This document shows, piece after piece, positions 42,253 through 51,172 of a stretch of 64,000 nucleotides of DNA. A program made the translations under genes and the position numbers. This DNA comes from M3007 sp031425155 (GTDB taxonomy: Bacteria > Bacteroidota > Bacteroidia > Chitinophagales > Saprospiraceae), in the NCBI GenBank assembly GCA_031425155.1, contig JANPIV010000022.1, positions 1 to 64,000 of the forward strand, given 5' to 3'. The notes under the pieces were generated by a model, which was given only the letters and a program-made list of their open reading frames with translations, did not search any database and was not told the origin of the DNA. Position 1 is the first letter of the stretch. Every line of letters starts with the position of its first letter.

Positions 42253-43803
42253 CTACACCACCACCTCTTTCTTCCCCTTTTCCAATACCCACACCAACCC
42301 CAGAAATCCCAAAAACAACCCCACCCGTGCCGCCCAAAGCACTGTCGGCCAGGCCATCAGTGTCGGCTCTATCCATTTGCTTCCGCCAAAAAGGGCTAAC
42401 GCGACGGCCACATACAGGCCCATGCGCCCCAATTCATACGGCACCGGATAATGCCTGCGCCCGGTCTGCCAGGTGGCCCAACTCATGAAAGCGTAACATA
42501 ACAGCGTCACCCAGGCCGCGCCCACATAACCGAAACGCGGTATCCACAGGATGTTCAGCAGAATGGTCAGCGCGGCACCCGCCAGCGAAATCCAGGCACC
42601 CAGCCCGGTGCGGTCTTTCAGGCGGTACCAGACCGAAAAATTGTAGTACAGCCCTAATAATAAATTGGCTACCAATAAGATAGGTACTATATCCAGGCCA
42701 CCATGAAACTTTGTGCCGAGAAAATATTTGACGACATCCAGGAATAACAGGATACCCAGCATACCAGCGGTAGAAGCGATGGTGAACCATTTGGTGACGT
42801 TGGCCTGGATGCGCAGCGCATCCTTGTCGGCAGCATGGCGAAAAAAGAATGGTTCGGCGGCATAGCGATACGCCTGCGTAAAAAGCGTGATAAGCATGGC
42901 CAATTTATAGTTCGCCCCGAAAATACCCAATTGCGCTAAATTCTCCTCTTTGGTGCCGGTCAGCAGGTACTTCATCATCGTGCGGCTGAGCATCTCGTTC
43001 ACGATGCCTGCGAAACCGACGATAATGAGCGGCCAGGCATAGGCCATCATTTTGGTCCACAATACCCTGTCAAATGTCCAGTGATTAGGCTGCACCTTCG
43101 ATTCAAAATCTACACCCGTTTGTGAATCAGTCACTTTGCCTCGGTCGAACCGCCAGCGGATGGCGCGGAACTCTGATAATAAGAAGAGCAAAGTGAGCGC
43201 ACTGGCAATTACATTGGATAGAAAAATGTAGCCCACGCCCACCCCAGGTACCCAAACCCAATGTACCCAATTCATTCCATGCTGCGCCGCCCAGGGGCAA
43301 AACAATAACCAAAAGACATTGAGCAGCACATTCGCACCAATATTGACCAATTTAGCGGTCACAAACCGACCAGGTCGCTGCTCCAAACGCAACCGGGCAA
43401 AGGGTACTTCGGCTAAGCAGTCAAAAGCCAGAATCAGCGCAAACCAGCGCACATACTCTGGATGTTGCGGATAGGTCAATAGTCCGGCGAGGGGTTCGGC
43501 AGCCACCCAAAGTCCAGCAGTGAGGATGGTAGTAGTCACCAGGAGCGATTGCATGGCCACGGAAAAAGTGCTTTCGCGGTCGGCGGCAGGAGTGCCGAAA
43601 CGGAAAAAAGCAGACTCCATCCGATAGGAATAAATGACCATCAGAAAAGCGGAAGTCGCATACAGATCCGTCACAACGCCATATTCGCCCGGTAAGAGCA
43701 CCCGCGAGTAGAGCGGCAGGAGCAGGAAATTCAGGAAACGGCCAACAATGCTACTTAAGCCATAGATGGCGGTTTCACCCGCTAATTTTTTGATTAAAGA
43801 CAT
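42253..43803 (-). CDS. Polysaccharide flippase (Wzx/PST family)
   Basis: The 516-residue integral membrane protein has about 12-14 membrane spans and begins IKKLAGETAIYGLSSIVGRFLN, the typical start of MATE-like polysaccharide transporters. It would flip lipid-linked glycan units across the inner membrane for surface-polysaccharide export. No polymerase or glycosyltransferase genes are adjacent. A -7 motif lies 103 bp upstream, just past the terminator of the toxin-antitoxin pair. Confidence 0.9.
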   Translation of the reverse strand: MSLIKKLAGETAIYGLSSIVGRFLNFLLLPLYSRVLLPGEYGVVTDLYATSAFLMVIYSYRMESAFFRFGTPAADRESTFSVAMQSLLVTTTILTAGLWVAAEPLAGLLTYPQHPEYVRWFALILAFDCLAEVPFARLRLEQRPGRFVTAKLVNIGANVLLNVFWLLFCPWAAQHGMNWVHWVWVPGVGVGYIFLSNVIASALTLLFLLSEFRAIRWRFDRGKVTDSQTGVDFESKVQPNHWTFDRVLWTKMMAYAWPLIIVGFAGIVNEMLSRTMMKYLLTGTKEENLAQLGIFGANYKLAMLITLFTQAYRYAAEPFFFRHAADKDALRIQANVTKWFTIASTAGMLGILLFLDVVKYFLGTKFHGGLDIVPILLVANLLLGLYYNFSVWYRLKDRTGLGAWISLAGAALTILLNILWIPRFGYVGAAWVTLLCYAFMSWATWQTGRRHYPVPYELGRMGLYVAVALALFGGSKWIEPTLMAWPTVLWAARVGLFLGFLGLVWVLEKGKKEVVV

Positions 43804-43905
43804 CTTATAGACTTTGAGCTATTGGCCGGAAATAGTGGATGTGCGCTTTGCTCGCCCGTAACTATGCCAGAAGCACACATGCGTTTCACCGTTTTGATTC
43901 GCGGC

Positions 43906-43913
43906 CAAAGGTA
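43906..43913 (-). promoter_or_regulatory. -7 promoter element of the flippase gene
   Basis: CAAAGGTA (TACCTTTG on the minus strand) is a perfect -7 match, placed just after the terminator of the previous operon. Confidence 0.5.
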
Positions 43914-43937
43914 AATGCCGGTGGTAAAGATTTTGGG

Positions 43938-43976
43938 AAAAAAATATCCCCGCTGAGCAGTCGCTCGGCGGGGATA
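43938..43976 (-). terminator. Terminator of the DUF433/DUF5615 pair
   Basis: A 14-bp stem with one mismatch (TATCCCCGCTGAGC / GCTCGGCGGGGATA) and a 4-nt loop is followed on the minus strand by U7. Confidence 0.88.
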
Positions 43977-43988
43977 ATGGAGAAAAAT

Positions 43989-44327
43989 TTAACCGTAAAG
44001 TTCTAAACAATCCTGAATATCATCTTCAAGGAAAATTTCAATCAAATCGGCATTGCGCAGAATAACCTCGGCTAAAAATGCAGTAGAACAATTGCCCGTA
44101 CGCAGCCAAATGATTTTTGGCGGTACGCCATGTTCGAGCAGTAGATTATAGAAGTCTTCATCCTGAGTAAGAACAGCAACAAAACCTTGTTGCCGTGCCG
44201 ACATAAAAATTTGATAATCATTAGCATCCGTGAGCCCAAGCGATTTTATATGAATCACTTCGGAAAAAATACCGACAATATGCGACAGTAACCTGAAAGA
44301 GATGTTTTGGTCAACAAGAACCCTCAT
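43989..44327 (-). CDS. DUF5615 PIN-like protein (toxin-like)
   Basis: This 112-residue protein starts MRVLVDQNIS with the metal-binding D6 and has LTQDEDFYNLL and KIIWLRTGNCS, the pattern of the Mut7-C/DUF5615 PIN-like nuclease family. It follows a DUF433 gene by 6 bp, the common arrangement of a type II toxin-antitoxin-like pair. RNase activity is likely by fold but not proven. Confidence 0.88.
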   Translation of the reverse strand: MRVLVDQNISFRLLSHIVGIFSEVIHIKSLGLTDANDYQIFMSARQQGFVAVLTQDEDFYNLLLEHGVPPKIIWLRTGNCSTAFLAEVILRNADLIEIFLEDDIQDCLELYG

Positions 44328-44333
44328 AGATAT

Positions 44334-44558
44334 TTAAGCAGCAATAGCCGTACGATGTTGACGCATGGCCGCAAACTCAAGTGCAGCGACCAAATCTGCT
44401 TTAGTTAACTCTGGAAAATCCGTCAAAATCTCTTCAAAAGACATATCCGATGCTAACCAACGCAGAATATCTTCCACGGTAATGCGCATACCCCGAATGC
44501 AAGGCTTTCCACTACGCTTTCCGGGTTCGAGCGTGATAATGTCTTTGTAAATATACAT
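44334..44558 (-). CDS. DUF433 antitoxin-like protein
   Basis: From the ATG at 44558 the product has 74 residues, with GKPCIRGMRITVEDILRWL, the DUF433 helix-turn-helix signature. It is the likely DNA-binding antitoxin of the DUF5615 protein. The start chosen begins MYIYKDIITLEPG, typical for the family; an upstream in-frame ATG adds nine atypical residues. It lies 49 bp after the NfuA-like gene without a clear promoter, so read-through is possible. Confidence 0.88.
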   Translation of the reverse strand: MYIYKDIITLEPGKRSGKPCIRGMRITVEDILRWLASDMSFEEILTDFPELTKADLVAALEFAAMRQHRTAIAA

Positions 44559-44607
44559 CTGGCAACCTTTTTCCAGAAAAAACAATTTTTTAACGCGTTG
44601 CTTAAAA

Positions 44608-45219
44608 TCAAGCCATTTCCTGAACCACTTCCGTCACTTCCGGCACCATACGTTTTAGCATCCCTTCAATACCGGCCTTCAAAGTCACCGTGGACGAAGG
44701 GCAACCGCTGCAAGAACCCTGCATGGTCACATACACTTTGCCATTCTCAAAAGCCTTAAATTCGATGTTGCCACCGTCGCCTTCTACGGCGGGTTTGACG
44801 TACATATCAATCAAGTCCTTGACTTTTTTGGCAATTTCGCCGCCTTCACCCGTGAATTGCACGGCATTGCTGGCCGCTTCCAATTGTTCGGCATATTCCG
44901 CAAAACCGTCTTTAATGACCACACCGCCGTTTTCCAGGTAATTTTTGACAAATTCCTTCAACTTGAGCATCACATCGGTCCACTCATAATTGAATTCCTT
45001 GGTGATGGTGACGTAGTTATTATTGAAATAAACACTGCGTACGTAGGGCAATTCCATCAGCGTAGTAGCCAACGGACTCCATTGGGCGGCAGTATCTTTA
45101 TCCTTAAATTCGGCAATGCCCCGGTACAGCATCCGATTGGTGACGTACTTCAGGGATTCGGGATTCGGGGTTTCTTCCGTATAAAGCATTACGGAGCTTT
45201 TGGTTGCTACTGCTTCCAT
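44608..45219 (-). CDS. NfuA-like iron-sulfur cluster carrier
   Basis: Residues ~10-100 form an Nfu N-terminal domain (YTEETPNPESLKYVTNRM), and residues 130-203 the NifU C-terminal domain with the cluster-binding CSGCPSS (C170, C173). Such proteins hold a [4Fe-4S] cluster between two subunits and deliver it to enzymes. It has its own -7 promoter motif 35 bp upstream. Confidence 0.93.
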   Translation of the reverse strand: MEAVATKSSVMLYTEETPNPESLKYVTNRMLYRGIAEFKDKDTAAQWSPLATTLMELPYVRSVYFNNNYVTITKEFNYEWTDVMLKLKEFVKNYLENGGVVIKDGFAEYAEQLEAASNAVQFTGEGGEIAKKVKDLIDMYVKPAVEGDGGNIEFKAFENGKVYVTMQGSCSGCPSSTVTLKAGIEGMLKRMVPEVTEVVQEMA

Positions 45220-45253
45220 GTCTTATGTAGATTGATTTGATAAAAAATCCAGG

Positions 45254-45261
45254 CAAAGATA
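45254..45261 (-). promoter_or_regulatory. -7 promoter element of the NfuA-like gene
   Basis: CAAAGATA (TATCTTTG on the minus strand) is a perfect -7 match 35 bp before the ATG. Confidence 0.5.
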
Positions 45262-45298
45262 ACACCCGTACGCCGACTTGGTTCAGCGAAGGGCAGCT

Positions 45299-46726
45299 TT
45301 ACAAACCATATTTATCCAGTAAATAAATCAACGCGCCCATACTCGCCGCCCCCAGTTCCAATTCCCGTTTGTTAATTTTATCAAACGTATCAGCAGCCGT
45401 ATGGTGTATATCGAAATAGCGTTGTGAATCAGGCAAATAGCCGCAAAGTAAACCTTTCATGCCCCGCAGAGGGCTTATATCCGACCCGGAACCTCCACCA
45501 CCGATGGTGAGGCCATACGGCTCGAAAAGGGGCTGCCAGGCTTTTACTTTGGCAAAAAACGCTTTGAATACACTGGAATCCGCTTCAAGGCTAAAACCGC
45601 GCGGGGTGAAACCACCGGCATCGCTTTCAATGGCGCAGAGGGGAAATTCGCCCTTTCGCTCGGCTTCGGCAGCATATTTGGCACCGCCGCGACCGCCATT
45701 TTCTTCGTTCATAAACAGCACACAACGTACCGTGTGGCGAGGTTTATAGCCAATGCGTTTCAGATAACGTAGTACATCCATGCTTTGCACCACACCCGCG
45801 CCATCGTCGTGAGCCCCCTGGCCAACGTCCCAACTATCGAGGTGGCCACCTACCAACAAAATATCCTTGGGGCGTTCGCTGCCGCGTATTTCACCGATCA
45901 CATTGAAGGAAGGTGCATCGGGCAATGTCTGGCAGTTCAGGCGCATGGAGACCGTGATCTTTGGCTCCTTTTGCAACAGTTGACTGAGTTTTTCCGCGTC
46001 TTTGGTGCTGATGGCCACGGCAGGAATGCGGGCCAGCGTGCTGTCATATAATAAGGTGCCGGTATGCGGATATTCATCCAAACGCAGGCTCATGGAGCGC
46101 ACCAGCACGCCGATAGCCCCGTATTTCGCAGCCCGCGAAGCCCCGAATACGCGCTGATCCACCGCGCCGCCATAAGCCTCGAAAGTGCGCACCCGGGTCG
46201 GGTCCATCGGGCGGTTGTAGAAGACGATTTTGCCGCGCAGGGCATTTTCTGCGCCCAGTTTATCCAGTTCCGCCCAGGTTTTTATTTCGACTACGCTGGC
46301 TTGCAATCCGGCCTTCGGAGTGGCTACCGAACCACCGAGTGCCAACGCATGGAGCGCAAACGGGCCGGATTTTGCGCCATTCACCCGCACCTGCTCCGCC
46401 GCGCCGCGTACCCAATGCGGTACCATACAGGGCTGCAACCACACCGAATCGAGGCCTAAAGTATCGAGCATGGCCCGACCCCAGGTGACCGCCTGCGCCG
46501 CCGTTGCGCTGCCACTCAGCCGATGACCGATCCGGGTGGTCAAATACTCCAGCCAGGGATAACACCGCCCGTCGGTGAGGGCCTGTTGGTATATTTTACG
46601 CACCATGACCTCATCGGAGGGAGGTTCTGCCGTTTGGGCAGACGCGCTAATAGAAAGTGTAAGAAATACAATAAGCAATGACCATAAATGGGGGAACCGG
46701 AGCGAAACGAACGGAAAATTCTTCAT
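45299..46726 (-). CDS. Exported M28-family metallopeptidase with a PA insert
   Basis: A signal peptide (ending SISASAQ) precedes 445 residues. The co-catalytic zinc ligands are visible in GGHLDSWDVGQGAHDDGAG, the NEENGGRG segment, IESDAGG and the final IHHTAADTFD. A PA domain is inserted at about 130-255 (KIVFYNRPMD, GAIGVLVRSM). It is an aminopeptidase or carboxypeptidase-like enzyme of the periplasm or cell surface. It is divergent from the sRNA/S9 peptidase region. Confidence 0.9.
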   Translation of the reverse strand: MKNFPFVSLRFPHLWSLLIVFLTLSISASAQTAEPPSDEVMVRKIYQQALTDGRCYPWLEYLTTRIGHRLSGSATAAQAVTWGRAMLDTLGLDSVWLQPCMVPHWVRGAAEQVRVNGAKSGPFALHALALGGSVATPKAGLQASVVEIKTWAELDKLGAENALRGKIVFYNRPMDPTRVRTFEAYGGAVDQRVFGASRAAKYGAIGVLVRSMSLRLDEYPHTGTLLYDSTLARIPAVAISTKDAEKLSQLLQKEPKITVSMRLNCQTLPDAPSFNVIGEIRGSERPKDILLVGGHLDSWDVGQGAHDDGAGVVQSMDVLRYLKRIGYKPRHTVRCVLFMNEENGGRGGAKYAAEAERKGEFPLCAIESDAGGFTPRGFSLEADSSVFKAFFAKVKAWQPLFEPYGLTIGGGGSGSDISPLRGMKGLLCGYLPDSQRYFDIHHTAADTFDKINKRELELGAASMGALIYLLDKYGL

Positions 46727-46906
46727 GTTGGAAAAAGTATAAAATTATGTTTTTTAAGTTGGCAGACAATATAGAGACATACAGAATAACATTTTGTAGA
46801 TTTTTCTATTTCCACAAAACTGCTTTCCCATATTTTCCATTTAAGAAGGGCAACTATGCGCTCGAAATTGCCTGCAAAAAAAAAATTTAAAAAAATCTGC
46901 TGCTTG

Positions 46907-46939
46907 TTGTAGGTTTTACACAAAGCATACTTACCTTTG
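46907..46939 (+). promoter_or_regulatory. Bacteroidota promoter of a candidate small RNA
   Basis: TTG at 46907-46909 and a perfect TACCTTTG at 46932-46939 are 22 nt apart. Confidence 0.6.
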
Positions 46940-46944
46940 TAACA

Positions 46945-47028
46945 GAAAGCAATTCAAGCGAAAGAATAATTTGGTTTTATTTGGTTAGGGCTGAGGTAGT
47001 GCTGTGGTGGCACTGCCTCATTTTTTTT
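46945..47028 (+). ncRNA. Candidate ~80-nt small RNA
   Basis: A consensus promoter just upstream predicts a start near 46945. The transcript runs for about 80 nt to a strong terminator and has no open frame with a start. It ends well before the S9 peptidase gene, which has a separate -7 motif, so it is not simply that gene's leader, although an attenuator cannot be excluded. No known RNA family was recognised. Confidence 0.5.
46993..47028 (+). terminator. Intrinsic terminator of the candidate small RNA
   Basis: GAGGTAGTGC pairs with GCACTGCCTC (one G-U) around a 7-nt loop and is followed by A and T8. Confidence 0.85.
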
Positions 47029-47167
47029 GCCCAAAACGATTTTTTCAATCAGCAAAAGTATCATTTCGGGCGTGTTCTTTGGTTTTATGCAGTGGTTATT
47101 GACTGTTGATGTGCGTACTCCGGTCGAATCATTTCGTCTCTATGCTATACACTGTGCGTAGCCTCCC

Positions 47168-47175
47168 TATTTTTG
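47168..47175 (+). promoter_or_regulatory. -7 promoter element of the S9 peptidase gene
   Basis: TATTTTTG is a perfect -7 match 26 bp before the ATG at 47202. It fixes that start, since the frame open further upstream would begin before the promoter. Confidence 0.5.
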
Positions 47176-47201
47176 CGGGCCTTTTCAAACACAGGCCCGG
47201 T

Positions 47202-49358
47202 ATGAAAAAAACGCTTCTCCTCCTCTTTCTTTCTCTTCCCTTTTTTCTTTTTTCCCAAAATAATATTTCGATGGCCGATGCCATCCTGAAAGGCCGCACG
47301 TCATTGGCACCCGCCAACTTGCGCCAACTGCAATGGATACCCGGCACGGCTCAATTCAGCCATGTGGTGAATGGTAAACTGGTGCGCGTGAACGCCGCCG
47401 ATCTGACCACCGACACACTGGATATATTGCCCAAAATGAATGCCGCGCTGGCCGCTACCAAAGCCACTCCGCTCGATGCTTTCCCCACCGTGACCTGGCT
47501 GACGGCCGATGAACTGTGGTTCCAGACACCAAAGGCGGTCTATTCCTATTCCACCAAAGATGGCCTGCATTTGAAAGGCGAATATCCGGCGGAAGCGGAA
47601 AATGTGGACGTACAGAATAAAACATTTGGCATCGCCTACACGCTGGGCGAGCAACTGATGATCCAGCTCGGCGGCAAAAATATCGAGGTGGCCAAGAGCG
47701 AAGCCACAGGCATCGTATATGGCAAAAGCGTCCACCGCGAGGAGTTCGGCATTTATAAAGGTACTTTCTGGAGTCCTTCCGGACGCTACCTCGCCTACTA
47801 CCGCATGGACGAAAGTATGGTGACCGAGTACCCGATCTATGTGCTGGATTCGATGCCCGCGCAGGTGACCAATTTCCGATATCCTTATGCGGGCGCGAAA
47901 AGTCACCACGTTACGGTGGGCGTATTTGACACCCAGACCGGCAAAAAACTGTATCTCCAGACAGGAGAGCCTGCCGAACAATATCTGACCAATGTCGCCT
48001 GGTCGCCCGACGATCAGTACGTTTTCATCGCCGTGGTGAATCGGGCACAAGATCACATGTGGCTCAAACAGTTTGATGCCAAAACGGGCGCGTTCGTCAA
48101 AACCATTTTCGAGGAAACTAACGATAAATGGGTGGAGCCGGAACAACCCATTCGCTTCGTGCCCGGCAGCAACACGCAGTTTATTTGTCAAAGTGAGCGC
48201 GACGGCTATAACCACCTGTATCTGTACGACTTATCTGGCAAAATGCTGCGCCAACTGAGCCAGGGCAATGCACCCGTGACCGCTTTTTATAGTTTTTCGG
48301 ACAATGGCGAGCAGTGTTTTTACCAAATGGCGGACGCGACGGGACTGAACCGTTACGTGTTCACGACCAATCTCAAAACCGGCGTCACGCGCCAATTGAA
48401 TGAGGAAGCAGGTGTCCACAATGACTTCATCAATAGCAGTGGCGAATGGCTGCTGGATGGGTTTGCCAATGCTACCACGCCGCGTATTATATACGTGCAG
48501 CCGGTGAAGAAAAGCACTGCCCGCAAGGTCGTGTTCACTGCTCCCGACCCGTTGACGGGCTACAATCTGGGGGCGACGCGTCTGGTAACACTGCCTTCGC
48601 CCGGTGGCCCGCAACTGAATGCGCGGATGATTTTGCCCACCAATTTCGATCCCGCAAAACGTTACCCGGTCATCGTGAACGTGTATAACGGGCCGCATGT
48701 GCAAATGGTGACCAACACCTGGCTGGGCGCGGGCGAACTGTGGATGCACCACCTGGCCGAAGAAGGCTTTATTGTTTTCTCGATTGACGGACGCGGTTCT
48801 GCCAATCGCGGTTTTGCCTTTGAAAGCGCCATTCACCGGCATGTCGGCGATGCGGAAATCCAGGATCAACTGGCGGGGGTGCGGTATTTGAAAAGCCAGA
48901 CCTTTGTGGATACGACCCGTCTCGGCGTGTATGGCTGGAGTTATGGCGGCTTTATGACCACTTCGCTAATGACCCGCCCGGAGGCCAAAGGCGTGTTTCG
49001 CTGCGGCATAGCCGGCGGGCCGGTGATTGACTGGAAAATGTACGAGATCATGTACACAGAGCGCTACATGGATACGCCGCAGGAAAACCCGGACGGCTAT
49101 CAGAAGGCCAGCCTGTTCAATTATATTGACAACCTGAATGGCCGCCTGCTGATGATTCACGGTTCTTCGGATAATGTGGTGCTCTGGCAACATTCGTTGC
49201 GCTATATTCGGGAGTGCGTGCGCAAAAACAAGCAGATTGATTATTTCGTTTATCCCGAGCATCTGCACAATGTCCTGGGCCGCGACCGGGTGAATCTGTT
49301 CGAGAAAATTGACCAGTTTTTTAAGGATAATCTGCAATCGGCGACGGATAAACCGTGA
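47202..49358 (+). CDS. S9 family dipeptidyl peptidase (DPP IV-like)
   Basis: A signal peptide (MKKTLLLLFLSLPFFLFSQ) leads a 718-residue protein: a beta-propeller (about 40-470) with DPP IV features such as EEFGIYKGTFWSPSGRYLAY, and an alpha/beta-hydrolase domain with GWSYGGFMT, nucleophile S580. An aspartate in GSSDNVV and a histidine in YPEHLHNV complete the triad. It removes dipeptides, often X-Pro, from peptides in the periplasm. Together with the divergent M28 peptidase it could form a peptide-degradation pair. Confidence 0.93.
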   Translation: MKKTLLLLFLSLPFFLFSQNNISMADAILKGRTSLAPANLRQLQWIPGTAQFSHVVNGKLVRVNAADLTTDTLDILPKMNAALAATKATPLDAFPTVTWLTADELWFQTPKAVYSYSTKDGLHLKGEYPAEAENVDVQNKTFGIAYTLGEQLMIQLGGKNIEVAKSEATGIVYGKSVHREEFGIYKGTFWSPSGRYLAYYRMDESMVTEYPIYVLDSMPAQVTNFRYPYAGAKSHHVTVGVFDTQTGKKLYLQTGEPAEQYLTNVAWSPDDQYVFIAVVNRAQDHMWLKQFDAKTGAFVKTIFEETNDKWVEPEQPIRFVPGSNTQFICQSERDGYNHLYLYDLSGKMLRQLSQGNAPVTAFYSFSDNGEQCFYQMADATGLNRYVFTTNLKTGVTRQLNEEAGVHNDFINSSGEWLLDGFANATTPRIIYVQPVKKSTARKVVFTAPDPLTGYNLGATRLVTLPSPGGPQLNARMILPTNFDPAKRYPVIVNVYNGPHVQMVTNTWLGAGELWMHHLAEEGFIVFSIDGRGSANRGFAFESAIHRHVGDAEIQDQLAGVRYLKSQTFVDTTRLGVYGWSYGGFMTTSLMTRPEAKGVFRCGIAGGPVIDWKMYEIMYTERYMDTPQENPDGYQKASLFNYIDNLNGRLLMIHGSSDNVVLWQHSLRYIRECVRKNKQIDYFVYPEHLHNVLGRDRVNLFEKIDQFFKDNLQSATDKP

Positions 49359-49394
49359 TCGAATGCGGAGTTATCATAATTCAATCTAAAAACG

Positions 49395-49865
49395 ATGTCA
49401 AACATAAAAAAGGTAAAAAAACAGGATTTAAATGCCTTAAAAGCAGTTATAGACACCAGTGAATTATTCCCCTCTGAACTGTTGGAAGGTATGATGGAAG
49501 ATTATTTTAATAATCTGGATTCCAAAGATATTTGGCTAACTAAGGAAATTAATGAAATTCCAATGGCCATTGCCTATTGCGCTCCTGAAAGACTGACTGA
49601 CGGGACTTATAATCTTTACTTGATTGCCGTTCATAAAGATTTTCAAGGGAGCGGTATAGGTTCTGAATTGCTGAACTATGTAGAATATCTACTTAAATCA
49701 AATGGTGAAAGGGTTCTGCTTGTAGAAACTTCCGGATTACCTGAATTTGAATTAACCAGAAAATTCTATGAAAAATGTAATTATAATAGAGAAGCGGTAA
49801 TAAGAGACTTCTATCGGGAGGGAGAAGATAAGGTGGTTTTTTGGAAAAAACTAATAGATGGATAA
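49395..49865 (+). CDS. GNAT-family N-acetyltransferase
   Basis: The 156-residue protein has the acetyl-CoA-binding motif A, LYLIAVHKDFQGSGIGSELL, and the usual C-terminal RKFYEKCNY. The acceptor is unknown. The gene is noticeably more AT-rich than its neighbours, which may mean recent transfer. It follows the S9 peptidase gene by 36 bp. Confidence 0.9.
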   Translation: MSNIKKVKKQDLNALKAVIDTSELFPSELLEGMMEDYFNNLDSKDIWLTKEINEIPMAIAYCAPERLTDGTYNLYLIAVHKDFQGSGIGSELLNYVEYLLKSNGERVLLVETSGLPEFELTRKFYEKCNYNREAVIRDFYREGEDKVVFWKKLIDG

Positions 49866-49984
49866 ATGAATTAGGCCAGAGTGAGAGCCTCACTGTTTCG
49901 GCCTTGCGGCTTTGAATGACATGAGGCATAGTGTACCATATCAACGTTTTGCAATATTTTGCGCAATAAAATGCGACTTCCAAC

Positions 49985-51052
49985 ATGGGAAATATACCGC
50001 TCAAAAACCTCTACAACCGCGTAAATCGTCGGGAACTGAAAGCCCGCATTCAGGAAAGTGCCGAACCGCGCGTGACGCTGTCGTACTATAAATACGTGAC
50101 GCTGCCGAATCCGCAACTTTTCCGTGACCATTTGTTCAGCGTGTATCAGCCGCTGGGCGTGCTGGGGCGTATTTATGTGGCCCGCGAAGGCGTAAATGCT
50201 CAATTGTCGGTGCCTGCTGCCCATTTTGAAGCCTTCCGGGCGGCGATGGATGAGATAGATTTTTTCAAAAATCTTCGCTTGAATATCGCGGTGGAAGATG
50301 ACGGCAAGTCTTTTTTTGCGCTCATTATCAAGGTGCGTGAAAAGATCGTCGCCGACGGTATTGATGACCCGAATTTCGATCCGGCGCAGACCGGCACCCA
50401 CCTGAAAGCGGAGGAATGGAACCGCCTGACCGATGATCCGGCGACGATTGTGGTAGATATGCGCAACCACTACGAAAGCGAGGTGGGCCGTTTTGAAAAC
50501 GCCATTACGCCCGATGCCGCCACTTTCCGGGAGGAACTGCCGCTGGTGGCGGAGTTATTGGAAGATAAAAAAGACCATAAAATCCTGATGTACTGCACGG
50601 GCGGTATTCGCTGCGAAAAGGCGAGTGCCTATATGCGCTACCGGGGTTTTGAAAATGTCTTTCAATTGGAAGGCGGTATCATCGAGTATGCCCGCCAGGT
50701 GGAAGCCAAAGGTCTGAAAAACAAGTTTTTAGGCAAAAATTTTGTCTTCGATGAACGCCTCGGCGAGCGCATCAGCCCGGATGTGATCGCGCACTGCCAC
50801 CAATGCGGTGCGCCCGCCGACGATCATACCAACTGCGCCAACCATTACTGCCATATTCTTTTTATTCAATGTGCGGATTGCCGGGCGCGTTACGCGGGTT
50901 GTTGCTCGGATCTTTGCCGCGATTTCAGTGCATTGTCTGCGGAAGAGCAGAAAGCCCAGGCTCCGACGCTGGTTTTTAACGGTTCCAAATTCGGTAAAGG
51001 CAATTATAAGGCGTTCCGGCGTTCGGGGGCGGCGTTGTTGAAAGGGCAGTAA
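49985..51052 (+). CDS. trhO: tRNA uridine(34) hydroxylase TrhO (rhodanese family)
   Basis: The 355-residue protein matches TrhO/YceA: an N-terminal ferredoxin-like region with GRIYVAREGVNAQLS, a rhodanese domain with active-site C204 in YCTGGIRCEKAS, and a C-terminal cysteine-rich zinc-binding tail (CHQCGAP, CANHYCH, CADCRARY). TrhO adds the 5-hydroxyl group to U34 of certain tRNAs using oxygen. The stop codon lies inside an inverted repeat that probably terminates transcription. Confidence 0.92.
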   Translation: MGNIPLKNLYNRVNRRELKARIQESAEPRVTLSYYKYVTLPNPQLFRDHLFSVYQPLGVLGRIYVAREGVNAQLSVPAAHFEAFRAAMDEIDFFKNLRLNIAVEDDGKSFFALIIKVREKIVADGIDDPNFDPAQTGTHLKAEEWNRLTDDPATIVVDMRNHYESEVGRFENAITPDAATFREELPLVAELLEDKKDHKILMYCTGGIRCEKASAYMRYRGFENVFQLEGGIIEYARQVEAKGLKNKFLGKNFVFDERLGERISPDVIAHCHQCGAPADDHTNCANHYCHILFIQCADCRARYAGCCSDLCRDFSALSAEEQKAQAPTLVFNGSKFGKGNYKAFRRSGAALLKGQ

Positions 51053-51108
51053 CCCCGACTTCAGTCGGACAATACTAGAATTTAAGGCCCGACTAAAGTC
51101 GGGGTTAC
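51049..51108. repeat. 20-bp inverted repeat at the trhO stop codon
   Basis: GTAACCCCGACTTCAGTCGG (51049-51068) and its near-complement at 51089-51108 flank a 20-nt AT-rich loop. The stop codon of trhO is within the left arm. A terminator or mRNA-stabilising hairpin is likely, though no U-tract follows. Confidence 0.6.
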
Positions 51109-51123
51109 TCCGCAAGAATCGGG

Positions 51124-51154
51124 TTGGCCAGCCCTCCGCAGGCCGGTACTTTTG
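51124..51154 (+). promoter_or_regulatory. Promoter of the Ada-like gene
   Basis: TTG at 51124-51126 and a perfect TACTTTTG at 51147-51154 are 20 nt apart; the ATG is 18 bp downstream. Confidence 0.65.
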
Positions 51155-51172
51155 TCTTAAATTTACGACATC

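Larger units (their letters stand above)
46727..47201. other. 475-bp gap with a candidate small RNA and a promoter
   Basis: The gap between the divergent M28 and S9 peptidase genes is AT-rich. It holds a promoter-RNA-terminator unit at 46907-47028 and the S9 gene's own -7 motif at 47168-47175. No coding frame is supported. Confidence 0.6.
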
